Shown one piece after another: positions 16,762-25,365 of a stretch of DNA of 64,000 nt (its first letter is position 1; each line of letters begins with the position of its first letter). Below the pieces are notes generated by a model. The model made no database searches and was not told the DNA's origin. It worked only from the letters and a program-made list of their open reading frames with translations. The position numbers and the translations under genes were made by a program. The DNA is from Bacteroidota bacterium (GTDB lineage: Bacteria > Bacteroidota > Bacteroidia > AKYH767-A > OLB10): positions 1 to 64,000 of the forward strand of contig JADKDR010000011.1 in the NCBI GenBank assembly GCA_016714535.1. The letters run 5' to 3'.

Positions 16762-18434
16762 ATGAATCTACAGACAAATAAATATCAGCAAATACTAAAC
16801 GGGCTTAAAGAGAAAATCAGGCAAGCCCGATTTAAAGCGGCATTAACTGCTAATGCTCAACTCTTGGCTATTTATTGGGAAGTCGGGCAAACCATTATTC
16901 AACAGGAAAACGAAGAAGGTTGGGGAACAAAAACGGTGGAAAGATTATCGGTTGATTTAAGAACAGAGTTTGAAGACATGAAGGGTTTGTCAGCCCGAAA
17001 CCTTCGCTACATGAGGTAATTTGCAAAGGCATATCCTCACTTTTCAATTTTGCAGCAACCTGCTGCAAAATTGGAACAGACAACAAAATCAAAAAAGCAA
17101 CCTAAAGTTTTGCAAAATAAATCTGACAAATTAGTAGTGCTTAAAAATGATGACCCAGCAATTTTGCAGCAAGCTGCTGCAAAATTACCTTGGGGACATC
17201 ATCAACTAATTTTAGATAAAGTAAAACATGAACAAGAAAAGTATTTCTACATTCAAAAATGTATTGAAAATAGTTAGAGCAGAAATGTTTTGTCATCACA
17301 AATTGAGAACAAACTTTTTGAACGACAGGGCAAAGCCATCAACAATTTTGATAATACTATACCTGCTATTGATTCTGATTTAGCCAAAGAAACATTTAAA
17401 TGTTCTTATGTTTTTGACTTTCTCACACTAAGCGAAGAAGCAAAAGAAAAAGATGTTGAACGGGCTTTGATGCAGCATCTCAAAAAATTTATGTTGGAAC
17501 TTGGACGGGGTTTTGCTTATGTAGGCAACCAATATAATTTAGTAGTGGAAGACGATGACTATTTTTGGACTTGCTTTTCTACAACATTCATTTGAAATGC
17601 TATGTTGTGTTTGAATTAAAAGTTGGTGACTTCAAACCCGAGTTTACAGGCAAACTGAATTTCTACACCAACACTGTCAACGAAGAAATAAAAAACAAAG
17701 ACGATAAACCCACAATTGGAATTTTGCTTTGCAAAACACCAAACAAAACGGTTGTAAAATATTCGTTGCAAGGAATTAAATCCCCTATCGGAGTTTCTGA
17801 TTATCAATTTGCAAACGCATTGCCTAAACAGTTGAAAGGCGAAATGCCAACGATTGAAGAATTGGAAAAAGAAATTGAAGAAGGATATACTGAAATGCAG
17901 AAGCCCGTTGACAAAAAAATTGGGCAACTAAAAGAGTTGATAAAGGGATTGAAGCAGCCGCCAGTAAAGGAAAAAAGAACTGCTGAAAATTGCGAACGCA
18001 TTTTGAACAAAGTAGTTTTCTTTTTACGCAACAGCATTACAAAGCAATTAGAAGAAAAAGATATTGCTGAAAAGTTTGAAGAAATTGAAGTGATGGTGTG
18101 GACAGATGGACAAGGGCATAAAACTGATACAGCCGTTAAAAATTATTTGAAAGAACATAAAGAAGTTGGTGAGTTTAGAATTGAGTTACGCTTCAACGGT
18201 TTTATTCCAGCAGGAATAAAAGCGTTTAACATTTGGAAAGACCTTTCAGTTGTAACAACTAAATACAACTACACCATTGGCTTTGACCGCAACCAACAAA
18301 ACAATTTGTTGGAAAAACTTTACCATCAATTGCCTGATAAAAAAGAATTTGAAAACATAATGGACAAATGGATGGAAGGCATAGTAGATAACATTACGCA
18401 ACAGTTGGACTTAATAAAACAAAGAGCCAATTGA
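16762..18434 (+). pseudogene. DUF1016 / YhcG-like PDDEXK nuclease-family gene with two stops and a frameshift
   Basis: The N-terminal helical domain (ALTANAQLLAIYWEVGQTII, LSARNLRYMR) and the C-terminal PDDEXK-like domain (FYNIHLKCYVVFELKVGDFK, GKLNFYTNTVNEEIK, PTIGILLCK) are recognisable. TAA at 17,017-17,019 replaces a Lys codon and TAG at 17,275-17,277 replaces the Trp of the usual W-SRNVL. A T-run at 17,562-17,566 lacks one T. The two stops are substitutions and argue for real inactivation; the shift may be an assembly error. The last 160 residues (ERILNKVVFFLRNSITKQLE and on) look like a DUF4268-type end. Such genes accompany type I restriction loci. Confidence 0.75.
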
Positions 18435-18451
18435 GAAAAAGCCACCCAAGC

Positions 18452-18518
18452 AAAAAATATACTCTTAAAAAACACACAAGCCAACGCTGCAAGCAATTTT
18501 TTTAAGAGAGTATTTTTT
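18452..18518. terminator. A/T-rich hairpin after the DUF1016 gene
   Basis: AATATACTCTTAAAAAA at about 18,456-18,472 pairs with TTTTTTTAAGAGAGTATT at about 18,497-18,514, flanked by A-runs and T-runs. It could stop transcription in either direction. It lies 18 bp after the DUF1016 stop codon. Confidence 0.5.
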
Positions 18519-18597
18519 CTCCCAACCAAAAAAATCCAACTCATGTTTTATAGCATTTCTTTTTCTACAGCGAAGCAATTATGTATCTTTTCGAAGC

Positions 18598-18860
18598 TTT
18601 CGGTGTTGATGGTAATTACCTCAAAATGTAACTTCACTAAATAAAGCTTGCTTACAAATGCATCAAAAAAACACAAAACATTTTCAGCATCGATATTGCA
18701 ATCTAAACTTGATATTTCCATTTGATACCGGCAGTGCTTTGCTATGTGATGTGTATTTATTTTTTTTGCTAAAGTATGTCAACGGTGTCGTTGTAATTTT
18801 TATTTTTACCTCATGTTGTTAACGTGCAGCTGTGGGCAAGTTGGTTATTTCACAGGCTGA
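18598..18860 (-). mobile_element. Decayed IS remnant D
   Basis: This is the least degraded of the three remnants. The minus strand reads MEISSLDCNIDAENVLCFFD, then AFVSKLYLVKLHFEV and ITINTES, aligned with the transposase N terminus of the IS at 11,729. It ends at 18,860 in CACAGGCTGA, matching the right terminal repeat of that IS, and is followed directly by CGTTAGCGGC. The sequence between the stop at 18,434 and this remnant holds no gene. Confidence 0.7.
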
Positions 18861-18893
18861 CGTTAGCGGCAAGCGGTTAAGAAAGTTTTGGAC

Positions 18894-19241
18894 ATGATTA
18901 AAAAGGAGAGAAAAAGAGACCCCGGAGAAATCGAAATATACATTGAAGATGTAGAGATTATAATGGGGGACGACTTCGGACATCTCGACAGAGTGCTCAA
19001 TAGTATTTATTGCTTACATTGTAAAAATGGTTACTCAGGGACAATAGAGAATTATAAGATTTATCTTAACAGGTTGGACGACATAATTTTCGTGGGTGAT
19101 TGTACCAAATGTAAAAATTATGTTGCAAGATATCTTGAGACAGGTGAGACAATTTCTAAAGCGGAAGTAGCTCGACACATACGGACAATTAAAAAACAAT
19201 TTGGAACAGTAGGAACAAAGAATAAAAAAGCGAGGGACTAA
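18894..19241 (+). CDS. Small zinc-ribbon-like cassette protein of unknown function
   Basis: I chose ATG at 18,894 rather than the TTG six bases upstream, giving 115 residues. Two CxxC pairs (YCLHCKNG and DCTKCKNY, 29 residues apart) suggest a bound zinc ion. The ends are charged (KKERKRDPGEIEIYIEDVEI; KKQFGTVGTKNKKARD). There is no signal peptide. It lies alone between IS remnant D and attC-like site 4. Its unit ends are inverted repeats over 18 nt (GTTAGCGGCAAGCGGTTA against the complement at 19,239-19,256, 15 of 18). The function is unknown. Confidence 0.7.
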   Translation: MIKKERKRDPGEIEIYIEDVEIIMGDDFGHLDRVLNSIYCLHCKNGYSGTIENYKIYLNRLDDIIFVGDCTKCKNYVARYLETGETISKAEVARHIRTIKKQFGTVGTKNKKARD

Positions 19242-19252
19242 CCGTCAGCCGC

Positions 19253-19380
19253 TAACAGCATGTTTTTGCAATGGTGCCGTGACGATTTGATTTTAAGTTT
19301 TATCTTCGTTCAACGCTATCGTTTCGTGGGACAGGACGCGGCTTCGGAATGGCACCATTGCAGAAACACAAACGTTATCC
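19253..19380 (+). repeat. attC-like recombination site 4 (best preserved)
   Basis: It opens with TAAC at 19,253-19,256 and closes with ACGTTATCC, GTTA being at 19,374-19,377. The inner arms at 19,262-19,278 (GTTTTTGCAATGGTGCC) and 19,351-19,367 pair at 16 of 17 positions. Short unpaired spacers lie between the outer TAAC/GTTA pair and the stem on both sides, as in the R-box, spacer, L-box order of integron attC sites. Confidence 0.65.
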
Positions 19381-19431
19381 GTAATTTTAACGCTCCGAAT
19401 AAACTGTATTGCTAATTCAAAATGTAATGCC

Positions 19432-20388
19432 ATGAAAAAACAAATCTACTTAATCATTTTGCTGTTGACTTGCAGAATTTGTAATGCGCAAAATTTAGTT
19501 CCGAATGGGGATTTTGAGGGGTATTCGGGGTGCCCGGGTGGTTTAAATGAGATTGCCAATGCAGTTCCCTGGTTTTGTCCTACATCAATTTGTTCATCTG
19601 ATTATTTTAATCAATGCTCTGTAAATCCTTTTTCAGGTGTCCCTTCTAATTGGTCGGGGGATGGCTACCAATTTGCACACAGCGGAGCTGGATATTCAGG
19701 TGTTTTTTTATGGCATTCAGGCGGCACTACAAGTTATCGAGAATATATTGAAGTTCCATTTGCATCAGCATTAGTGGCTGGTCAATGCTACCATTTCGAA
19801 ATGTTCATTAACCTATTTAATCCATCCGGTTTTGCATCAGACGATATTGGTGTTTATTTTTCTAATACACTTTTAACAGGTTACAATTTTTATGGAACCT
19901 TGCCATTTACACCCCAACTTAACAATACAAACGGAAATATGCCTGATACCCTAAACTGGGTTTCTGTTAACGGAAATTATATAGCTTCGGGTGGAGAAAG
20001 TTATCTGACAATTGGGAATTATAAAGACGATTCTCAAACCACAATGACTCAGATAAATACATCTGGCTATGCACTTACATATATTTATATTGACGATGTA
20101 TGCCTTACCCTATGTGGTTCTACTTGCACTACTGGGTTGGAAGAACAAAACATAAAAGAAGAAATAAAAATCTATCCCAATCCTTTAGACAATAAATTAA
20201 ATATAACAATAAGCAATCACGAGTTTTCAGAAATAATTATTTATGACATTGCTTCGAGGAAATTATTGCAAGAGAAATTTACAAATTCAATTTCAATAAA
20301 CACCGAACAACTTGCAAAGGGTATTTATCTTTACGAAGTGAGAAACAAAAACGGAGTGATTAAGAAAGGAAAGGTTGTGAAAGATTGA
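19432..20388 (+). CDS. Secreted T9SS-sorted protein
   Basis: A signal peptide (MKKQIYLIILLLTCRICNAQ) is followed by LVPNGDFEGYSGCPGG. This opening is typical of a family of Bacteroidota surface proteins with a jelly-roll-like domain of about 200 residues that ends YIYIDDVCLT. The last 75 residues are a type A sorting domain (IKIYPNPLDNKLNITISN, YDIASRKLLQE, GIYLYEVRNKNGVIKKGKVV). The protein would cross the outer membrane by T9SS and be attached to or released from the surface. A T9SS protein as a single mobile cassette between sites 4 and 5 is notable. Its ligand is unknown. Confidence 0.85.
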   Translation: MKKQIYLIILLLTCRICNAQNLVPNGDFEGYSGCPGGLNEIANAVPWFCPTSICSSDYFNQCSVNPFSGVPSNWSGDGYQFAHSGAGYSGVFLWHSGGTTSYREYIEVPFASALVAGQCYHFEMFINLFNPSGFASDDIGVYFSNTLLTGYNFYGTLPFTPQLNNTNGNMPDTLNWVSVNGNYIASGGESYLTIGNYKDDSQTTMTQINTSGYALTYIYIDDVCLTLCGSTCTTGLEEQNIKEEIKIYPNPLDNKLNITISNHEFSEIIIYDIASRKLLQEKFTNSISINTEQLAKGIYLYEVRNKNGVIKKGKVVKD

Positions 20389-20423
20389 TGGGCACAGTTT
20401 CATAGCGAGAGAAAAACTACGAA

Positions 20424-20600
20424 TAACAGTAAGATTAAAAGAAATAGAAAAAAGAAGGGCTTTGTTCGGTAATCAAACAGTGGTGCTTCTAATTCACCCC
20501 GTTGGGCTATCGCCCTGCGGGGTAAACAGTGTAGGTAAACAAACAGTTATGCTTCTAATCCCTTCTTTTTAAAACTTCTTTAATCCCTTCTTCGTTATCG
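20424..20600 (+). repeat. attC-like recombination site 5, with extended loop
   Basis: It opens with TAAC at 20,424-20,427 and closes with CGTTATCGG (GTTA at 20,594-20,597). Long A/T-rich arms at 20,431-20,459 and 20,560-20,587 pair imperfectly. The loop is longer than in the other sites and holds its own G/C hairpin (20,498-20,523, CCCCGTTGGGC pairing with GCCCTGCGGGG). It also has two copies of a word close to AAACAGTTGTGCTTCTAA. Confidence 0.5.
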
Positions 20601-20681
20601 GCAACTCTTGGGGACACTGCTAACTTTGAACATTTGAGCTTTGAATGAACAGAAAAAATTTAAAAATAGAATCAAGAACAA

Positions 20682-22303
20682 ATGACTAAATTATACTTAA
20701 ACAAACTAATTTATTCTCTGCGGTTATTTTCGATGGACAACATACGCCCCTATAAAACAAATGGAGCCAAGCTTCGCTTTTTAGTAATCTCGTTTTTTGT
20801 TTGTTGTATTACTCAGTTTTCCATGGGACAAGGACGGGAAAGTAAATTAGACTCTTTCTTTTCAACAATAGACAAAAATGGTGACATCAGTGGCAGTGTA
20901 TTGGTAGCTGAAAATGGGAAAATTCTTTACCAAAAATCCTTTGGCTATGCTGATGCTCAAAATAAAATTCTTAACACAGCCAATACACGGTTTCAAATTG
21001 CTTCGGTTTCTAAACTATTTACTTCAATTGCAGTGCTTCAATTGTGTGAACAAAAAAAGCTGAATTTAAATGATAAATACGCTAAATATTTTCAAGACTT
21101 TCCTTATCCGGAAGTAACTATCAATCAATTACTTTCGAATACATCGGGAATTCCCGATATAGGTGAAATATTTTTACCTCTTTGGCGATTGAACCGAGAT
21201 ACAATATTTACTTTAAATGATGTGATTCCTGCACTCAAAATAAGTAAACTGCCTTTAACTTTTCAATCAGGAGAGGCCTGGGAGTACGTTAATATCAATT
21301 TTGTTTTGGCGGCCTTGTTAGTAGAGAAGGTCAGTGGTAAGAAATTTGACAGCTATCTTTCAAAATATATTTTTAAACCTTCAGGCATGAAAAACACTTT
21401 TCAAAAAGCTTCGGGAACAAATCCATATACACAGCCAAACGTAGCATATAATTATGATTTTCCTTTTAGTTATTCTATAACTCCTGTCCGGGTTGATTCT
21501 TTTGCAACTAATGATTTTAAAGTGCATTACAAAACTTGGCCTTCTGAAGGCGATGCAAACATTTATACATCTGTTACCGATTTGGTAAATTTCGAGAATG
21601 CTTTGTATAACGGAATTTTATTAAAACAAAATAGCCTTGATCTCCTTTTTAGCCCTTCAACAAAAAACAATGGAAAAAAAGTTACTTTAAGGGGCGTTGG
21701 TTCTGAAATAGGTGTGATAGGTGATTTTTATTGGGGTTTGGAAACCGTATTTCTTTAGATAGTACTATGGGGAAAATTGTATGGGAAAGTGGTGGTATGC
21801 CTGGTTGTGCCGCAAACATAATTATGAATTTAACCAAACATCAATTAATAGTATGGTTTAATAATAAACGAAGTAGTTCAGCAATGGACAATATTTTTGG
21901 TGCATTAAGTATTATGAATGGTAAAACAGTTTCAGTAAAAAAAGCTAAAAAATCCATTGCTACTACTTATGCTCATCTATTATTGCAAAAAAGTGAAGAA
22001 TATGCTTTTGCAAAATTCATAGAAATGGAGTACGATACCTCAAATTATTTTTTAGATGAAGATGAATTGAATCAACTTGGCTATGAATTTTTCGAGAGTG
22101 AAAAGATTACTTTGGCATTTACGGTGTTCCGTTCTGCGATAACAGTATTCCCAAACAGTGATAATCTATTTAACAGCTACGGAGAATTGTTAGCTAAATC
22201 AGGCAAAAAAGAAGAGGCTTTTATAATGTATAAAAAATCTCTTCTGATAAATCCCAAAAATGAAGATTCAAAAAAATCTTTAGAGCTTTTGGAGCAGAAA
22301 TAG
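20682..22303 (+). CDS. Serine hydrolase of the class C beta-lactamase / penicillin-binding family, frameshifted
   Basis: The protein is exported (hydrophobic FLVISFFVCCITQFSMGQ). It has the serine motif SVSK, the YxN motif in EYVNIN, and a late SGG motif (ESGGMPG), so the fold is that of a class C beta-lactamase or DD-peptidase. A TPR-like tail follows (FNSYGELLAKSGKKEEAFIM). The T-run at 21,737-21,739 lacks one T; with it the frames join as YWGFGNRISLDS. The start could be ATG 20,682 or 20,736. The substrate is unknown; many relatives are esterases or peptidases rather than antibiotic-resistance enzymes. It follows attC-like site 5 and is probably the last cassette. Confidence 0.8.
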
Positions 22304-22484
22304 TTTGACAGCATTTGATGAGACAAACAATGAACAGCGAACATTGGTTTTTGTGCAAGTGTAACCACGGTTTCACTGCAAACACGACTAGTTGTGCCTC
22401 TAAGGTAATTCGCTTCGGACAAAGTTTGTGCGGAATTCAAACAGTTGTGCTTTGACCGAACAGCACGGCAGCCGCTAAACCTTT
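22304..22484. other. Non-coding end of the cassette region
   Basis: No gene is supported. The stretch contains two words resembling those in the loop of site 5 (CGACTAGTTGTGCCTCTAA near 22,385 and CAAACAGTTGTGCTTTG near 22,438). It also has a small hairpin around AATTCGC…GCGGAATT (about 22,409-22,437). It runs directly into the triple-hairpin repeat. It may be the worn remains of another attC-like site. Confidence 0.35.
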
Positions 22485-22597
22485 AGCCGTATAGACGAAA
22501 GCCCCCGGGCGAGTCGAATACGAGAAGCTTTTGTCTATTAGGCCTGCCCCGTATACTCTAACGGGGTGTTCAGCGACACCTGCGGTGTAACGTGGTG
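22485..22597. repeat. Triple-hairpin dispersed repeat, copy 2
   Basis: This is the second copy of the repeat at 13,528-13,638. ATAGACGAAAGCCCC pairs with GCTTTTGTCTAT, then GCCCCGT…ACGGGG, then ACACCTGCGGTGT. The stems are kept while the loops differ. Here it abuts the broken 3' end of the Omp28-like gene and marks the edge between accessory region and ordinary chromosome. Confidence 0.6.
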
Positions 22598-22599
22598 AG

Positions 22600-23085
22600 T
22601 ATTCTGGGGGGGGGATTGGGGGAAGCGTGTTTAAATACTTAGGTGTGGTTATGTTAACGGTAACAGTGCGTTTTTGGCCGATGTTAGTATGACTTGTAGT
22701 TATTCTGATTGGGCTTGGCTGGCCGTTTATGGTATTTATATCGCTTTGTGTAACATTTGACAATGACGACTTTTTAAAATTGCCATTAATAACAGCCGTT
22801 GGTGTACTTGTTATGTTATTGTAGGTCAGGTTTGCATTACATATAGCAGGAATTGCAGAATACATTGGATTGAAACCCGGGAAACTGGTGGGCACTTTTA
22901 TAAGATGAACTTTGCCAACATTAGGCGTTAATATAGTATTCTTGAATGGTGGATTTTGTAATGCACAAATACCACAACTGGCATTGCCAAAATGAGTTAT
23001 AAGGGCAGCATTGAAAGCTTGCGCACCAGCGTTATCTACTAATGCAAACATGCATAGGATAACTAGTAGGAGATTTTTTTTTCAT
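22600..23085 (-). pseudogene. Truncated Omp28-like secreted protein with a CGIC motif
   Basis: Reading from ATG at 23,085, one base too many in the run of nine A/T bases (23,074-23,082) separates MKKK from the signal peptide NLLLVILCMFALVDNAGAQ. The mature part begins FNAALITHFGNASCGICALQ, like the thioredoxin-type CxxC start of Omp28-related outer-membrane proteins. A domain with NVGKVHLIKVPTSFPGFNPM and a beta-rich segment (RITTSHTNIGQKRTVTVNIT) follows. The reading frame then enters a proline-rich stretch and the triple-hairpin repeat instead of finishing the family's C terminus. It is probably a host gene cut by the repeat. Confidence 0.6.
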
Positions 23086-23366
23086 TATTATTTTTTGTTA
23101 AAACGTAAACCAAGTGTTTTAAAAACAATATAACTGTCGCTCATCAGACAATTTAACAAGTAGGAGCTTGATTTTTAATGATAGCCAAAACTTATGGGTT
23201 TCAAGCTCCAATGGATGTTTGCTGAATTTTGTGACAAGGCAATTTCGTAACCGAATCAAAATGTATTTTGATTTTTTAAACACGAGAAAGTAGCATCACT
23301 CAAGTTAGTATAATATCCTTCTCATTTTATCAGTTGATATACCAGCCTATAGTTGGTTACACCTAT

Positions 23367-24133
23367 TTAGCAATAGCCATTCAATTTATAAATTATCATT
23401 CCTACCCACTCATGCAGCAATGCTCCCCATGCATCCAAACATTCGGAATTGGGAATAATTATTTTGTCGGGAGTGTAAATTCCGGTACCACTTCTTTCGT
23501 CAACAGGAAAGTAATCAGCTTGAAGGTTCGCTTTTTCAAAGCAGGCGCGGGTGCGCCTTATATGTATAGCACTTGTGATAATTAATATACGTTTACCTGC
23601 AAATTGCTCCTTAATTATTTTGGCAGTATTTACAGCATTTTCATAAGTGTTTCGGCTTTCGTTTTCAGTAATAATGCATGAATCAGGTATATTGAGATCT
23701 ACCAATACCTTGGCAAGTAACTGCGACTCTTTAATATCTTTAAACATTACAAAACCTGAGCCTCCTGTTAGCAATAACTTCTTTATTTTCTGCTGATTCA
23801 ACAAATCGATACTTTGTAAAAATGGATCGCCACGCCTACTGTATACTACCCCCTCATGGAGGAATTATACAAGCGCAAGGAACCACCCATCACCACCCCT
23901 GCATCGTAGGGCTTAGAGATAGCAGAAGCTTTGTAGCCCTGAATTTCCCATGCATGCATAACCAGGTTGCACAAAAATGGGTTTGTAAACAAAAGCAGAA
24001 GTATGGTTGCACCGAGTAAGATTTTTTTTTTACGAACGGGGTTCTTTGCAATTACAGCAACTATCATTAAAACCATAACCCATATTACGGGCTGAATTAC
24101 AAAGTTGAGTATCTTTGACAAAACAAAAAACAT
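23367..24133 (-). CDS. YdcF/SanA-like DUF218 membrane protein, frameshifted
   Basis: Two N-terminal membrane helices (FVIQPVIWVMVLMIVAVIA, ILLGATILLLLFTNPF) precede a DUF218 domain with AGVVMGGSLRLYN, KKLLLTGGSG, ENESRNTYENAVNTAKII and ITSAIHIRRTRACFEKA. The G/C-run at 23,849-23,853 lacks one base; restoring it joins RGVVYSRRGDPFLQSIDLLN. DUF218 proteins are linked to envelope maintenance, but the activity is uncertain. The gene is divergent from the T9SS gene at 24,173 with 39 bp between the starts. Confidence 0.8.
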
Positions 24134-24172
24134 GCAATCGCTTTTTTATGAGGCGGTAAACATACAGAATAA

Positions 24173-25294
24173 ATGAGAAAATTATTTTTACCTTTAATAT
24201 CCATACTAATTGCAAAGATGGCTTTTGCACAAACTGTTGTAAGCCTGCAGACTGTAAATCCTTTGCCTGCTGCATTAAATGAGTCATCGGGTCTGGTTTA
24301 TATTGGCAATGGTATTATGGTTTCGCATAATGATGGTGGGCCTGATAATGCCTTGTATTTGATAGACACCTTTGCCAATCTGGTAAATACCGTTTATCTA
24401 AATAATGTATCAAACTTAGATTGGGAGGAGGTTTGTACAGATGACTCAGGCAATGTTTATATTGGAGATTTTGGAAACAACTTTAATAATCGTACCGACT
24501 TGCGAATCATAAAAATACCTAATCCTTCTTTGGCAATAAATGATACGTTAGATGGAGAGTTTATATACTTCAATTATAATGATCAAGCGCAATTCCCTCC
24601 TCCCGATTCGTTATTAAATTATGACTGTGAAGCTTTTATTTGGAAGGATGATTCCTTGTTCCTTTTTACCAAAAACAGAACAATGCCATTTGATGGTTAT
24701 TCAAGATGTTATACGCTGCCTGATGATAGCGGAACATATTTTGCCACGTATAACAATAAATTTTACTGTGGGCCTGGACCGAAAGAGGCTTATTGGATAA
24801 CAGGCTCAACCATAGACTTCGCCTCTGGCGAAGTCGTATTGCTTTCTTCGGGCAGATGTTGGCTATTTCGAAATTATGCAGCAAACGACTTTTTTGGTGG
24901 GAATACTACAGAACTCGATCTGCAAAACTTTTCGCAAAAAGAAGGAGTGGCCACAACCGGAAGTCGTTTGATATTTTTTAGCGATGAAAAGATTTTTGGC
25001 TTTGGTGGTAACTTATATAAAACGGATCTTAATGCCATTGTTGCATCTAATAACGAGCTAATAGCTGCACAACCGATTTTTGTTTATTCTAATGGTAATT
25101 CAATAACAATTCCAGAGTTAGAGATTGATTTACCTGCTCACCTAAGTTTGATAGATGTAAATGGAAAATTGATAAGGCTTGAATTAATAACTCAATGGCC
25201 GTTAAGTTTTAATATTTCTAACCTATCTCCTGGTTTATATATGATGCGCATTTCATCTGCATCTGCTGTGCAAAATTTTAAGTTTATTAAATAA
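24173..25294 (+). CDS. Secreted T9SS-sorted protein, beta-propeller-like
   Basis: The signal peptide ends KMAFAQ. The body of about 270 residues (LNESSGLVYIGNGIMVSHND, LDWEEVCTDDSGNVYIGDFG, YDCEAFIWKDDSLFLFTKNR) resembles propeller proteins of Bacteroidota annotated as SdiA-regulated-like or T9SS proteins. The C terminus is a type A sorting domain (LSLIDVNGKLIRLE, LSPGLYMMRIS). It would be exported to the surface by T9SS. The ligand is unknown. A strong terminator follows within 15 bp. Confidence 0.8.
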   Translation: MRKLFLPLISILIAKMAFAQTVVSLQTVNPLPAALNESSGLVYIGNGIMVSHNDGGPDNALYLIDTFANLVNTVYLNNVSNLDWEEVCTDDSGNVYIGDFGNNFNNRTDLRIIKIPNPSLAINDTLDGEFIYFNYNDQAQFPPPDSLLNYDCEAFIWKDDSLFLFTKNRTMPFDGYSRCYTLPDDSGTYFATYNNKFYCGPGPKEAYWITGSTIDFASGEVVLLSSGRCWLFRNYAANDFFGGNTTELDLQNFSQKEGVATTGSRLIFFSDEKIFGFGGNLYKTDLNAIVASNNELIAAQPIFVYSNGNSITIPELEIDLPAHLSLIDVNGKLIRLELITQWPLSFNISNLSPGLYMMRISSASAVQNFKFIK

Positions 25295-25305
25295 AGAGCT
25301 AAGCA

Positions 25306-25345
25306 CAAAAAAAAAGCTGCTCGATTATGAACAGCTTTTTTTTAT
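25306..25345. terminator. Bidirectional intrinsic terminator
   Basis: A run of nine A, the stem AAGCTG/CAGCTT around a loop of about 12 nt, and a run of nine T make a hairpin that works in both directions. It lies between the converging T9SS gene (stop at 25,294) and the FKBP gene (stop at 25,366). Confidence 0.85.
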
Positions 25346-25365
25346 TTTAAAAATGGATTTGTTAT

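Noticed and set aside
8384..20600. CRISPR array as an explanation for the repeated inverted structures
   Set aside because: The repeats are 125-175 bp apart from their internal partners, their stems differ in sequence from site to site, the spacing is gene-sized and no cas genes are present.
8384..20600. Intrinsic transcription terminators as an explanation for the five attC-like sites
   Set aside because: Loops are tens of bases long, there is no T-run after the 3' arm, and ends are fixed as TAAC and GTTA. Terminators would not give the unit-specific end matching.
20682..22303. Calling the serine hydrolase an antibiotic-resistance beta-lactamase
   Set aside because: The SxxK and YxN motifs are shared with many esterases and DD-peptidases. 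The TPR-like tail and overall divergence give no support for resistance.
22437..22600. C-terminal continuation of the Omp28-like frame down to 22,437
   Set aside because: The frame stays open through the triple-hairpin repeat, but the residues there are unlike the family and are explained by the repeat.
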